Origin: Saccharomonospora sp. CUA-673
GTDB lineage: Bacteria; Actinomycetota; Actinomycetes; Mycobacteriales; Pseudonocardiaceae
Reading direction: 5' to 3'
Assembly: GCF_001942305.1 (NCBI RefSeq)
Contig: NZ_MKKE01000044.1
Location: forward strand, 169,156-233,155
Length of the DNA: 64,000 nucleotides
Shown here one piece after another: positions 55,675 through 63,918 of the stretch (position 1 is its first letter; every line of letters starts with the position of its first letter). The translations under genes were made by a program, and so were the position numbers. The notes beneath the pieces are model-generated. The model did not search any database. It was not told the origin of the DNA and saw only the letters and a list, made by a program, of their open reading frames with translations.

Positions 55675-56087
55675 AGCGCTACCGGCTGCTGGCGTTCTCC
55701 GGTCTCGGCGTGGTTGCGGTGCTGGTCGGCGTGCTGGTGTTCGGGAACCTCAACCAGAACCTCGTCTACTACCTCAACCCCAAGGAGGCCGTCGACCAGC
55801 GGGCCGATTTCGACGACGGGCGCCGGTTCCAACTCGGTGGTCTCGTGGCAGGTGACAGCGTGGTCCGCACCGGGGACGGGTTGCGATTCACGCTCACGTC
55901 TCGCGATGGACCGGGCGGTGCCACCGTCGCCGTCGAGCACCACGGTGCTCCGGCCCAGCTGTTCGAACCCGGTATCGGAGTGGTGCTGGAAGGCACCTGG
56001 CAAGGTGCGGTCTTCGTCTCCGACACCATGAAGGTCAAGCACGACGAGAACTACCAGCCACCCGCGCCCGGTGGTGAGAAGTCGTGA
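55671..56087 (+). CDS. ccmE: CcmE, periplasmic heme chaperone
   Basis: A 138-residue protein from GTG 55671, with an N-terminal anchor (LLAFSGLGVVAVLVGVLVFG) and an OB-fold. The heme-binding motif VKHDENYQPP gives the covalent His124 and axial Tyr128. It is therefore the classical His variant, not the Cys variant of archaea and some sulfate reducers. Carries heme from CcmC to CcmF. Confidence 0.95.
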   Translation: MKRYRLLAFSGLGVVAVLVGVLVFGNLNQNLVYYLNPKEAVDQRADFDDGRRFQLGGLVAGDSVVRTGDGLRFTLTSRDGPGGATVAVEHHGAPAQLFEPGIGVVLEGTWQGAVFVSDTMKVKHDENYQPPAPGGEKS

Positions 56088-58054
56088 CTATGGTGACACC
56101 CGCCGCCGGCTGGGCAGGCGTGCTACTGGGCCTGTCCGGGTCGGTGGCGCTGACCGTGTTCGGCTTTCGAGCACAGCGGCGTCCGGACCGGGACCGCCGT
56201 AGCCAGTTGCGGTTCGCGGTGGGCTGCATGCTCGCCGGCGCACTGCTGGCGATGGGCGCGCTGGAGGTGGCGCTGCTCACCGACAACTTCACGGTGTCCT
56301 ATGTGGCCGAAAACCACTCCCGTGCGACGCCTCTACTGTTCACGATCACCGGCGCATGGTCGGCGCTGGGCGGCAGCATCGTGTTGTGGGCCCTGGTACT
56401 CGCCGGCTACACCGCCGTCGTGCTGCGGCAGGTACGCGACACCGGGGACCGGCTCGGCACCGGTGCACTCGGTGTTCTCGGTCTGGTGAGCGTGTTCTTC
56501 TTCGGTTTGGTGTCCACAGTGGCCAATCCGTTCCGCATCCTTCCCGACCCACCCGCCGACGGGGCCGGACCCAATCCGATTCTCGCCGACCACCTGATGG
56601 TGGCGTTCCACCCGCCCCTGCTGTACCTGGGTTTCGTTGGATTCACCGTGCCGTTCGCCTTTGCGATGTCGGCGCTGCTGCTGCGCAAGGGTGGGGTGGA
56701 CTGGCTACGTCGCACAAGGCGAGCCAATCTTGTTGCGTGGAGCTTCCTCACCGCCGGGCTCGTGCTCGGCGCGTGGTGGTCGTATGAGGTGCTCGGCTGG
56801 GGCGGCTACTGGGCGTGGGACCCGGTGGAGAACGCCGCGCTCATCCCGTGGTTGGTGGCGACCGCGTTCATCCACTCGTCGGTCGTGCAGGTCAAGCGGG
56901 GCATGTTGCAGGCGTGGAACTTCGTGCTCGTCATCGCCACGTTCGCGCTGACGATCCTGGGCACGTTCCTGACCCGCTCCGGCGTGGTCGCCTCGGTGCA
57001 CTCGTTCACCGAGTCCGGAATCGGGCCGGCCTTCCTGGGTTTCCTCGTGCTGGTGCTGGGCGGCGGGTTTACGCTGTTCGCGCTGCGTGGCGAGCGGATC
57101 GCGTCGACATCACGTCCGGAGTCGCTGGCCAGCCGTGAAGGCGCGTTCCTGGTGAACAACCTGCTGTTGACCGTGTTCGCGTTCGTCGTGCTGACCGGCA
57201 CGCTCTACCCGATCCTCGTGGAGGCGTTCACCGGCGACCAGATCTCGGTCGGCAGGCCGTTCTTCGACAGCTTGGCGGTGCCGCTGGCCTTCGCACTGCT
57301 GCTGGCGATGGGCGTGGGCCCGTTCACCCCGTACCGGCACGCCTCGCCCGGCGTGCTGTGGACGCGGCTGCGGGTGCCGTTGCTATTGGCCAGTGCCGCC
57401 GCCGCGGGTGTGGTGCTCGCAGGGATCGACGCGCCGGGAGTGGTCGCGGTGGTAGCCATCGCCGTGGGTATCGCCACCGCGAGCGCCCGGCAGTTGTGGG
57501 TCACCGCACCGGCACCGCGTTGGAAAGGCGTGCCCCGCGTGCTGCGCGGTCAACGCGGCTACTGGGGTGGGCAACTAGCGCACCTCGGCCTCGTCGTCGT
57601 CGCCGTGGCCATCGCCGCATCCGGAGCCCTGGCCACGCGAGCCACCGTGACGATCGATCGCGGCGAGACGGCCGAGTTCGCCGGCTACCAGATCACCTTC
57701 GAGCGCACCGCCCGCCACCAACTGCCGGACCGGACCAGCACCGAAGCGCACATCATTTTTCGGGAGCAGGGCGATGCGGTCTGGGCCGCCAAGCCGAAGC
57801 TGAACAGCTTCGCCAACCAACCGCAGTCGGTGGGCCAGCCCGACGTGTGGGAGGGCCCGACCCGCGACATCTACGTCGCCCTGGCCCAGTTCCGGCCTGA
57901 ACGGGTGTCGCTGAACCTCTACCGATACCCGCTGATGTCGTGGTTGTGGGTCGGCGGCGTGCTCATGGCCGCGGGCGGTTGCTGGGCGTGGAGCGGGCGG
58001 AGACGAAGCGCCCGCTCCCAGGAGGTCCGGGGGCGGGAGTCCGCCGATGCGTAG
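56084..58054 (+). CDS. ccmF: CcmF, heme lyase component
   Basis: A 656-residue protein with about fifteen membrane segments. Visible: NFTVSYVAENHSRATPLLFTITGAWSALGGSIVLWALVL, VAFHPPLLYLGFVGFTVPFAFAM, the WWD platform LGWGGYWAWDPVENAALIPWLVATAFIHS, and GTFLTRSGVVASVHSFTESGIGP. The extracytoplasmic C-terminal domain (about 500-620) is followed by a last membrane segment. Accepts heme from CcmE and joins it to apocytochrome with CcmH/CcmI. Confidence 0.95.
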   Translation: MTMVTPAAGWAGVLLGLSGSVALTVFGFRAQRRPDRDRRSQLRFAVGCMLAGALLAMGALEVALLTDNFTVSYVAENHSRATPLLFTITGAWSALGGSIVLWALVLAGYTAVVLRQVRDTGDRLGTGALGVLGLVSVFFFGLVSTVANPFRILPDPPADGAGPNPILADHLMVAFHPPLLYLGFVGFTVPFAFAMSALLLRKGGVDWLRRTRRANLVAWSFLTAGLVLGAWWSYEVLGWGGYWAWDPVENAALIPWLVATAFIHSSVVQVKRGMLQAWNFVLVIATFALTILGTFLTRSGVVASVHSFTESGIGPAFLGFLVLVLGGGFTLFALRGERIASTSRPESLASREGAFLVNNLLLTVFAFVVLTGTLYPILVEAFTGDQISVGRPFFDSLAVPLAFALLLAMGVGPFTPYRHASPGVLWTRLRVPLLLASAAAAGVVLAGIDAPGVVAVVAIAVGIATASARQLWVTAPAPRWKGVPRVLRGQRGYWGGQLAHLGLVVVAVAIAASGALATRATVTIDRGETAEFAGYQITFERTARHQLPDRTSTEAHIIFREQGDAVWAAKPKLNSFANQPQSVGQPDVWEGPTRDIYVALAQFRPERVSLNLYRYPLMSWLWVGGVLMAAGGCWAWSGRRRSARSQEVRGRESADA

Positions 58055-58550
58055 CCGGCTGCTGCACGGCGGTACGGTACTGGCCGTGCTCGCCCTGCTG
58101 GGCCTGGCTGTGGTGGGCCTTCTCACCGGCGGCTCGGCCGGTGGCGAGAACCGGGCCTACGAGATCGAGCAACGGCTGCGCTGCCCCGTCTGCAAGAGCG
58201 TCTCCATCGCGGAATCCCCTTCGGACAGCGCCGGAGCGATGCGCGCGATCGTAGCTGAACAGGTCGCCGCGGGCCGAAGCGACCAGCAAATCATCGACTA
58301 CTTCCGCGCCCGCTACGGCGACTGGGTCCTGCTCGACCCTCCGGCGTCCGGCACGACGTTGCCGCTGTGGCTGTTGCCCATCGCCGCGCTCGCGGTCGGC
58401 GGCATCGCACTGGCGGCGCTGCGGCGACGACGGGTGCCGTCGGAACCGGAGCCCACTGACGTCGAGGAACTCGACCCCGCCCAGCGCGAACGGCTGAACC
58501 ACGCCGTCCACGGGTCACGCGCCGCGCTCAGCGAAGAGGAAGAGCCGTGA
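58047..58550 (+). CDS. ccmH: CcmH, CxxC apocytochrome reductant
   Basis: A 167-residue protein with an N-terminal signal/anchor, the family motif EIEQRLRCPVCKSVSIAESPSDSAGAMR (LRCxxC), YFRARYGDWVLLDPP, then a membrane segment PLWLLPIAALAVGGIALAAL and an acidic cytoplasmic tail. Reduces the apocytochrome CxxCH or resolves mixed disulfides with CcmG. Confidence 0.93.
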   Translation: MRSRLLHGGTVLAVLALLGLAVVGLLTGGSAGGENRAYEIEQRLRCPVCKSVSIAESPSDSAGAMRAIVAEQVAAGRSDQQIIDYFRARYGDWVLLDPPASGTTLPLWLLPIAALAVGGIALAALRRRRVPSEPEPTDVEELDPAQRERLNHAVHGSRAALSEEEEP

Positions 58551-59346
58551 GCCGCGAGCGCGAGTTGCTCCAACAGCAACGCGATCAGGCACTGGCCGAC
58601 CTCGTCGATCTCGAACGGCAGGTCGCCGAAGGCGAGATTCCCGACGACATCTCCCGAAACCTGCGACGGCGGTACGAGACCACCGCGACCCGTGCGATCG
58701 AAGCACTCGACGAGCAGCCGGCGGAGGAGCCCGAACCCGCCCCGTCCCGGCGAGGACGGGCGGCCGCGGGCGCCTCGTGGCCTACCTGGCCGCCGCTGCG
58801 ACGGTCGTCGCAGCGCTCGTGCTGGTTCCGCAGTACGCGGACGAACGGCCGGAGGGCGGATTCGTCAGCGGCAACGAGGCCGGCAGCGCCCGTACGGCGC
58901 CGACGGCTCCTCGGGACTTGGCCGAGGTCACCAACGCCGAGATGGAAGCCGTGATCTCCGCCAACCCGAACGTCCTCGGCATGCGTCTCGCCCTGGCTGA
59001 CCGCTACATCGCAGAGGCCCGGTACGACAAGGCCACCGAGCACTACGGCATGGCCCTCAAGCAAGCGCCGAACGATCCGACCGTGCGGGCAGGCGCCGCA
59101 TGGCTGTTGTTCAAGACCGGCGACACCGGCGCCGCCCTACGGTTCCTCGACGAGACACTTGCCGACACGCCGACATCGCCGGATGCGCAGTGGTACAAGG
59201 CGAGAATCCTGCTTGACGGCCGCAGCGACCCGCATGGCGCCCTGGACATACTCCGCCGCCTCGCGGCGCGCGGCGACCTCCCACCCGAACGCCGCAACGA
59301 GGTCTCGCAACTCATGGCGCGCGCGAAGGAGGCGACCAGACGATGA
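58547..59346 (+). CDS. ccmI: CcmI-like TPR protein (frameshifted)
   Basis: About 266 residues after one base is restored near 58775. N-terminal cytoplasmic helix RERELLQQQRDQALADLVDLERQVAEGEIPDD, a membrane segment VAYLAAAATVVAALVLVPQYA, and C-terminal TPR repeats (LGMRLALADRYIAEARYDKATEHYGMALKQAPNDP, then GAAWLLFKTGDTGAALRFLDETL). The TPR part binds the C-terminal helix of apocytochrome c in other bacteria. GTG 58547 overlaps ccmH. Confidence 0.88.
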
Positions 59347-59978
59347 CCACAACGGACAATCTGACCGCTGCGCGAACCAAGCGCTGGCGGACCATCCGCT
59401 GGATCGCACTGCTCATCGTTGCCGCCACTGTGGGTCTCGGCGCCGTGTTCGGCAGCCGACTCGGACAGGACCCGACCCTGGTCGACAGCCCGTTGATCGG
59501 CAAGCCCGCGTCGACCAGACCGCTGCCCTACCTGGAACGCGAGGGAACGCTGTCACTGGCCGACCTGCAGGGACAGGTGGTGGTCGTCAACTTCTGGGCA
59601 TCCTGGTGCACCCCCTGCCGCGCGGAACACCCCGCACTCACGGCGGCAGCGGACAACTACCAGGCCAAGGGCGTCACCGTGGTCGGCGTCAACTACCAGG
59701 ACAAGCGCGGCGCGGCGACCGCGTTCCTCGACGAGCTGGGACGCGGCGACTCCCGCGCCTACCGGTACGTGACCGACCCCGACTCCCGGCTGGCCCTGGA
59801 CTTCGGTGTCTTCGGAATCCCGGAGACCTTCTTCCTCGACCGCTCCGGAACCATCGTCGCCAAAATCACCGGACCGGTCTCCCACTCCCTGATGTCCGGC
59901 ACCCTCGATGCGATCCTTGCCGGTCGTCAACCACGCTCGCACACCGAGGGCACAGTCCAGCCCGGCCCTGGCCGGTAA
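59343..59978 (+). CDS. ccmG: CcmG/DsbE-type thioredoxin
   Basis: A 211-residue protein with an N-terminal anchor (IRWIALLIVAATVGLGAVF), then NFWASWCTPCRAEHPALTAA, GVNYQDKRGAATAFL (the CcmG acidic/Gly insertion region) and the cis-Pro motif FGIPETFFLDRSG. The GVNYQDK and GIPET elements are diagnostic of CcmG. Takes electrons from CcdA to CcmH/apocytochrome. Last gene of the ccm run, with an IS element 43 bases downstream. Confidence 0.93.
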   Translation: MTTTDNLTAARTKRWRTIRWIALLIVAATVGLGAVFGSRLGQDPTLVDSPLIGKPASTRPLPYLEREGTLSLADLQGQVVVVNFWASWCTPCRAEHPALTAAADNYQAKGVTVVGVNYQDKRGAATAFLDELGRGDSRAYRYVTDPDSRLALDFGVFGIPETFFLDRSGTIVAKITGPVSHSLMSGTLDAILAGRQPRSHTEGTVQPGPGR

Positions 59979-60063
59979 TCATGACGACCCTCTGTGCTGC
60001 GGGTTCGGGTGATCGGCGGCTAGAGCGTGTCTGACAAATAGTCGGGCGGTGCGCTGAGAGTCT

Positions 60064-60962
60064 GTGATCGTGTCGCGGTTTCAGATGCTTTCGGATGCTC
60101 AGTGGTCGTTGATCGAGGAGATGCTGCCGCGTCCGACGGGGCGGAAGGGGCGGCCGTTCTCGGGCGCACGGTTGATGGTCGAGGGCATCCTCTACCGGTA
60201 TCGGTGCGGGATCGCGTGGCGGGATCTGCCGGAGGTGTTCGGGCCGTGGCAGACGGTGGACGTGGCATCACCGCATGGCCACGGAGGGCACCTGGGACAA
60301 GGTGCTCGCCAAGCTCACCGCCGCCGCTGACGAAGCCGGACTGGTGGACTGGTCGCTGTCGGTGGACTCGACCATCGCCAGAGCTCATCAGCACGCGACG
60401 AACACGAAGCGCCTCACAGGGGGCTGGATCAAATTACACGATTCCGGGCGCCGAGCCGCCTGATCACGCGGTCGGCCGCTCCCGCGGCGGGCTGTCGACG
60501 AAGATCCACCAGCTGGTCGACGGCAACGGGCTCCCGCTGGTCGCGCTGCTGACAGCAGGGCAGGCCGGGGACTCGCCGATGTTCCTGCCACTGATGGCAC
60601 ACCTGCGCGTCGCTCGCCGCGTCGGTCGGCCCCGCACTCGCCCGGACACGGTCCGGGGCGACAAGGCGTACTCGTCCCACGCGATCCGCGGGCACCTGCG
60701 CTCCCGCCGGATCAAGGCCGTGATCCCCGAGCCGTCCGACCAGCAAGGCCACCGCAAGCGGCGCGGCTCACGCGGCGGCCGCCCCGTCGGCCTCGACGCC
60801 GCCGACTACAAGGGTCAAAACGTCATCGAGCGTCGCTACTGCCACATCAAGCAATGGCGAGGGCTCGCCACCCGCTACGACAAACTCGCGGTCGTATATC
60901 GCGCCGCCGTGATCCTCAACGCCGTCATCGCCTGGACACGGCGGCTGTCCCAGGCGTTCTAA
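60064..60962 (+). CDS. IS5-family transposase in three frames
   Basis: FQMLSDAQWSLIEEMLPRPTGRKGRPF...WRDLPEVFGPWQTV reads in the first frame. ATEGTWDKVLAKLTAAADEAGLVDWSLSVDSTIARAHQHAT reads in the second from about 60255. After about 60430 PPDHAVGRSRGGLSTKIHQL, VRGDKAYSSHAIR and the final YCHIKQWRGLATRYDKLAV read in the third. DDE residues: Asp in SVDST, Asp in GDKAYS, Glu in VIERRYCHIKQ. IS427-like elements often use one programmed shift; two shifts here suggest an extra indel or a defective copy. Confidence 0.85.
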
Positions 60963-61153
60963 ACTCTCGACTTCTTCTGCTCGGCGACAGTAGCGCCGAT
61001 GAACGCACCCGCGGACGCCAACAGCAGGAGGGCTCCGACGATCATCACGATCTCAACCCGCATCGGCAGTTCCATCGCCACCGACAGACCGCACAGCAGG
61101 ACCGCGAGACCAGCAATGCAGGCGGCAAGAGCGCCGAACGCTTTCGTGTTCAT
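60959..61153 (-). CDS. small two-segment membrane protein carried inside the IS
   Basis: A 64-residue protein: MNTKAFGALAACIAGLAVLLCGLSVAMELP, then VEIVMIVGALLLLASAGAFIGATVA and a basic end KKSR. The stop overlaps the transposase stop convergently, and the start lies inside the right terminal repeat, so it belongs to the IS. I do not recognise the family. Confidence 0.65.
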   Translation of the reverse strand: MNTKAFGALAACIAGLAVLLCGLSVAMELPMRVEIVMIVGALLLLASAGAFIGATVAEQKKSRV

Positions 61154-61192
61154 GCCCGCACTCTACCGACCGCGACAATTGTCAGACATGCC

Positions 61193-62164
61193 CTAGATCT
61201 GCTGGGCGACGGTCAGTGGATCGCAGAAGGCGAGACCGGTGGCTGCGAGCAGCCCTGCCACGAAAGGGCCGGTCGCAAGTAGTGAAACTGTCGTGGTGAG
61301 CAGTACGCGCGCCTGCCACCGTTGTCCGAGAGTGGCGGGTTCGGCCAGCCGCTCGGCACGGTCCGCGACGCCGACGCCGGTTGCGCCGAGCGCGCCGACG
61401 GGAAGTGTTGCTGCGCCGGACAGGGCGAGCAGGGCTCCGAGCACCGTGTGCCGACCGTGAGCGCGTGCGGCGGCGTCATCGGCGCACATCTCCAGCAAGC
61501 GGGCCACCTCGGTGGCACCGAGGGTGAACAGAGCGACCTTGGGCACGGTCGCGGCCAAGCCGCGGGTGGCGGCGAGCAGAAGGTGGTGATGGCCGGCGAG
61601 GTGGGCGCGCTCGTGGGCGAGTACGGCTGCCAAGTGCGGCTCGTCCAACGTGTCGAGCGCGCCGCGGGTGACGACAATCGTGTTCGGGCGGCCGGCGACG
61701 CAGTAGGCGAGCCGTTGCGGGCTGTCCACGACAACGGCGTCGGAGTCGAGCATGCTCCGTCCGGCCACGCGGGCCATGCGGGCGTGATCGTGGGTGCGCG
61801 ACCGGGCACCGAGCAGGCAGCGACTGAGGCGCGCGGCCAGCACAGCGGCGCCTGCCAGCACGGCGGCCGTGACGGCGAACAGGGCGACCTGGAGGGCCAC
61901 GCCAGCGTCGCCGACAGCCACGGTCTCCAGCACGGCCAGGCAGCTGTGGAGGATCTGCCCGGGCCGGTTCCAGACCTGGGCCAGTTCGATGACCAGAAAC
62001 AGCGCTGCGGCCACCCAGGCGGCGGGCACGCTGACGATCGCGGCCAACCACGCCGCGACGCCGAGTCGGGGGGCCATCCCGGTGCGGGTCCACCGGGTCA
62101 GCAGGCGGGGTCCGAGTACGGCCACCACGAGGCTGTAGAGCAGCAGACAGGCAGCAATACTCAT
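61193..62164 (-). CDS. M56-family membrane metallopeptidase (BlaR1-like)
   Basis: A 323-residue protein with membrane segments at about 5-20, 35-60, 90-112, 270-300, and a cytoplasmic zinc protease part with AVLAHERAHLAGHHH (HExxH-type at residues 184-188) and a downstream LEMCADDAAARAH (third ligand Glu/Asp region). It resembles M. tuberculosis BlaR (Rv1845c), lacking the penicillin-binding sensor domain of staphylococcal BlaR1. Expected to cleave the neighbouring BlaI on an unknown signal. Its TAG stop is made by the IS boundary, so a few native C-terminal residues may be missing. Confidence 0.88.
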   Translation of the reverse strand: MSIAACLLLYSLVVAVLGPRLLTRWTRTGMAPRLGVAAWLAAIVSVPAAWVAAALFLVIELAQVWNRPGQILHSCLAVLETVAVGDAGVALQVALFAVTAAVLAGAAVLAARLSRCLLGARSRTHDHARMARVAGRSMLDSDAVVVDSPQRLAYCVAGRPNTIVVTRGALDTLDEPHLAAVLAHERAHLAGHHHLLLAATRGLAATVPKVALFTLGATEVARLLEMCADDAAARAHGRHTVLGALLALSGAATLPVGALGATGVGVADRAERLAEPATLGQRWQARVLLTTTVSLLATGPFVAGLLAATGLAFCDPLTVAQQI

Positions 62165-62198
62165 GCAGCCTCCCGAAAGAAGGGCGCGCTGGCGGGAT

Positions 62199-62570
62199 TC
62201 ATGTCGTCTCCTTGCCGGATGCCCACCGCCGCACCACCTTGCGCAACCGGGAGGACTCGTCGTCCCCGATCTGCTCCAGGAACCGGGTTAGCACGAGTCC
62301 CGGGTCGCCGCCGGAGTCCATCGCTTCCCGCATCAAGTCGGCGCTGTATTCCTCGCGGCTCAGCGCCGGCCAGTACAGGTACGCCTTGCCCTGCCGTTTG
62401 CGCTTCAGCCAACCCTTGTGGTGCAGGTTGACCATTGTGGACATGACAGTGGTGTAGGCGATCTCCCTGGTGGTCTTGAGTGACTCGAAGACCTCGCGCA
62501 CCGTGACGGTGTCGTCACCGTCCCAGACCCGGTCCATCACGACCGTTTCGAGTTCACCGAACCCGCGCAT
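62199..62570 (-). CDS. blaI: BlaI/MecI/CopY-family repressor
   Basis: ATG 62570 (GGGAGG upstream) gives 123 residues. Winged helix: MRGFGELETVVMDRVWDGDDTVTVREVFESLKTTREIAYTTVMSTMVNLHHKGWLKRKRQGKAYLYWPALS, the standard BlaI DNA-binding unit. A helical dimerisation part with FLEQIGDDESSRLRKVV follows. No C-terminal metal-binding Cys as in CopY. Proteolysis by the M56 partner, 34 bases downstream, should lift repression. Candidate targets are the TAC/GTA dyads at 51321, 53420, 62686 and 63436. Confidence 0.92.
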   Translation of the reverse strand: MRGFGELETVVMDRVWDGDDTVTVREVFESLKTTREIAYTTVMSTMVNLHHKGWLKRKRQGKAYLYWPALSREEYSADLMREAMDSGGDPGLVLTRFLEQIGDDESSRLRKVVRRWASGKETT

Positions 62571-62685
62571 GCGCCCTCCCGTATCGCCTCCGGCCACATC
62601 CAGCGTACGTGGGATCGCGTACGCCCCGTTCCCTCAGGTCGCCGCCGCAGGCGGTGCAACACAAACCTTACATCTCCAGCTTACG

Positions 62686-62708
62686 ATCTACGTACGCACG
62701 TAGTAGAT
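62686..62708. promoter_or_regulatory. TAC/GTA operator between blaI and DUF1707 gene (BlaI-like site 3)
   Basis: ATCTAC (62686-62691) and GTAGAT (62703-62708) flank a perfect inner palindrome CTACGT-ACGC-ACGTAG. It lies in the divergent promoter region of blaI and the DUF1707 gene, the normal position for BlaI autoregulation. Confidence 0.75.
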
Positions 62709-62764
62709 TCTATACAGGCGTGCTGCCGTTCCGAGGCCGGTGAGGGCACAAACAGGAGGCGCTG

Positions 62765-63091
62765 ATGGACATGTGGACGCGGGCCAGTGACGCCGATCGC
62801 GAGCGCGTGGCGGCCCACCTGCAACACCAGGTGGCCGAGGGCCGGCTCACGCTCGACGAGTTCTCCGAACGGGTTGCAGCCGCCGACCGCGCCCGGACAG
62901 TTGGGGAACTCGCCGACCTGACCCGGGATCTCTCCAGCCCGGCCCTGCCGTCCGCGGCACGGAAACATTCCACCCTGTCCGCGCCGCTGCTCGCGGTCGC
63001 GACGATCGGCCTGCTGGCGCTGGTGCTGCTCGTCGGAGGCATGTCCGCCGCCCATGCGATGGGGCCGATGACGGACTGCATGGGCCGGTGA
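62765..63091 (+). CDS. DUF1707 membrane protein
   Basis: A 108-residue protein behind AGGAGG. The N-terminal DUF1707 domain has RASDADRERVAAHLQHQVAEGRLTLDEFSERVAAADRARTVGELADLTRDL, followed by one membrane segment, LLAVATIGLLALVLLVGGM, and a Met/Cys-containing end (MGPMTDCMGR). DUF1707 is widespread in actinobacteria and of unknown function. Its position suggests BlaI control. Confidence 0.88.
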   Translation: MDMWTRASDADRERVAAHLQHQVAEGRLTLDEFSERVAAADRARTVGELADLTRDLSSPALPSAARKHSTLSAPLLAVATIGLLALVLLVGGMSAAHAMGPMTDCMGR

Positions 63092-63609
63092 AAGTTGCGG
63101 GTCATCAGATCGGCAGGATGCACCCGGCGATCGGACCGCGGAGCCAGGCGGCCACGCAGTTCCTCGTGGTGCTCGACGACCGGATCGACGGCACAGGCGT
63201 CACGCCGAACCCGGTGCTGGCGATCTTGACGAAGAAGGGCGTTCACGCATTCCACATCGGATTTCCACGTCGAACAGCGTTCGGCGTGGAAATCAGGCCA
63301 CACGGCGTATTTGACGGGTGCTATGGCGACGTTTCACTGGCCGATCAACGCGCGAACGTACAACCCGGAGCGCCCGTTCCTCGGCATTGCACGGCTAACA
63401 GTTCTGGAGGGCAGCGGGTCCGGGGCCTCACCTGGTATCTACGTAGTAAGTCAGTAGGATGGATTTGATCGACGTCGCCATCAGTTAGCAGCGGGAGCCC
63501 AATGTCGAAGGCCAGAAACCCCGGGCCGGTCAGGTCCAGGTGGGGCTGCTGAAGGGGTGTGTGACATCTGAGTTCGCTTGCCGAGAGGTGGGCGTGGAAG
63601 GATGCCACT
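63092..63609. other. gene-poor stretch before the terminal IS3 element
   Basis: No convincing gene. Minus-strand fragments (GFLAFDIGLPLLTDGDVDQI near 63480-63550) look protein-like but have no start or known family. The stretch contains the fourth TAC/GTA dyad and the probable left end of the IS3 element near 63550-63600. Confidence 0.45.
63436..63448. promoter_or_regulatory. TAC/GTA operator-like site 4
   Basis: TATCTACGTAGTA, with the palindromic core CTACGTAG shared with sites 2 and 3. No intact gene follows before the IS3 element, so the original target may have been removed by the insertion. Confidence 0.5.
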
Positions 63610-63918
63610 GTGCCCAAGCCGTATCCCCGTGAGTTCCGTGAGGACGTCGTCCGGGTCGCGCGTAACCGCGAGTCTGGTGTGACTTTGGCGCAGGTCGCCG
63701 CGGACTTCGGTGTTCACGAGATGACGTTGCAGAAGTGGTTGCGTCAGGCTGATGTCGAGGACGGCGCCAAGCCGGGTGTGTCCTCGGATGCGGCGGCTGA
63801 GTTGCGGGAGCTCAAACGGCGTAACCGGTTGTTGGAGCAGGAGAACGAGGTGTTGCGTCGGGCTGCGGCGTACTTGTCGCAGGGCAACCTGCCGGGAAAA
63901 GGCTCTACCCGCTCGTAA
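63610..63918 (+). CDS. IS3-family transposase OrfA
   Basis: A 102-residue HTH protein: YPREFREDVVRVARNRESGVTLAQVAADFGVHEMTLQKWLRQAD, then a leucine-zipper helix AAELRELKRRNRLLEQENEVLRRAAAYLSQ. Near the end, GGGAAAAGG is a typical -1 slippery site producing the OrfAB transposase. Confidence 0.93.
   Translation: MPKPYPREFREDVVRVARNRESGVTLAQVAADFGVHEMTLQKWLRQADVEDGAKPGVSSDAAAELRELKRRNRLLEQENEVLRRAAAYLSQGNLPGKGSTRS

Larger units (their letters stand above)
60021..61195. mobile_element. IS5-family (IS427-like) insertion sequence with extra gene
   Basis: Terminal inverted repeats: TAGAGCGTGTCTGACAA at 60021-60037 and the inverse of TAGGGCATGTCTGACAA at 61179-61195 (15 of 17 identical). The outer TA on both sides fits a 2-bp target duplication. 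It contains the transposase and, unusually, a small membrane protein gene. The right end forms the stop codon of the M56 peptidase gene. Confidence 0.85.

Noticed and set aside
63345..63617. Minus-strand frame with GFLAFDIGLPLLTDGDVDQI
   Set aside because: Looks like a gene fragment but has no assignable family; it spans the presumed IS3 left end.
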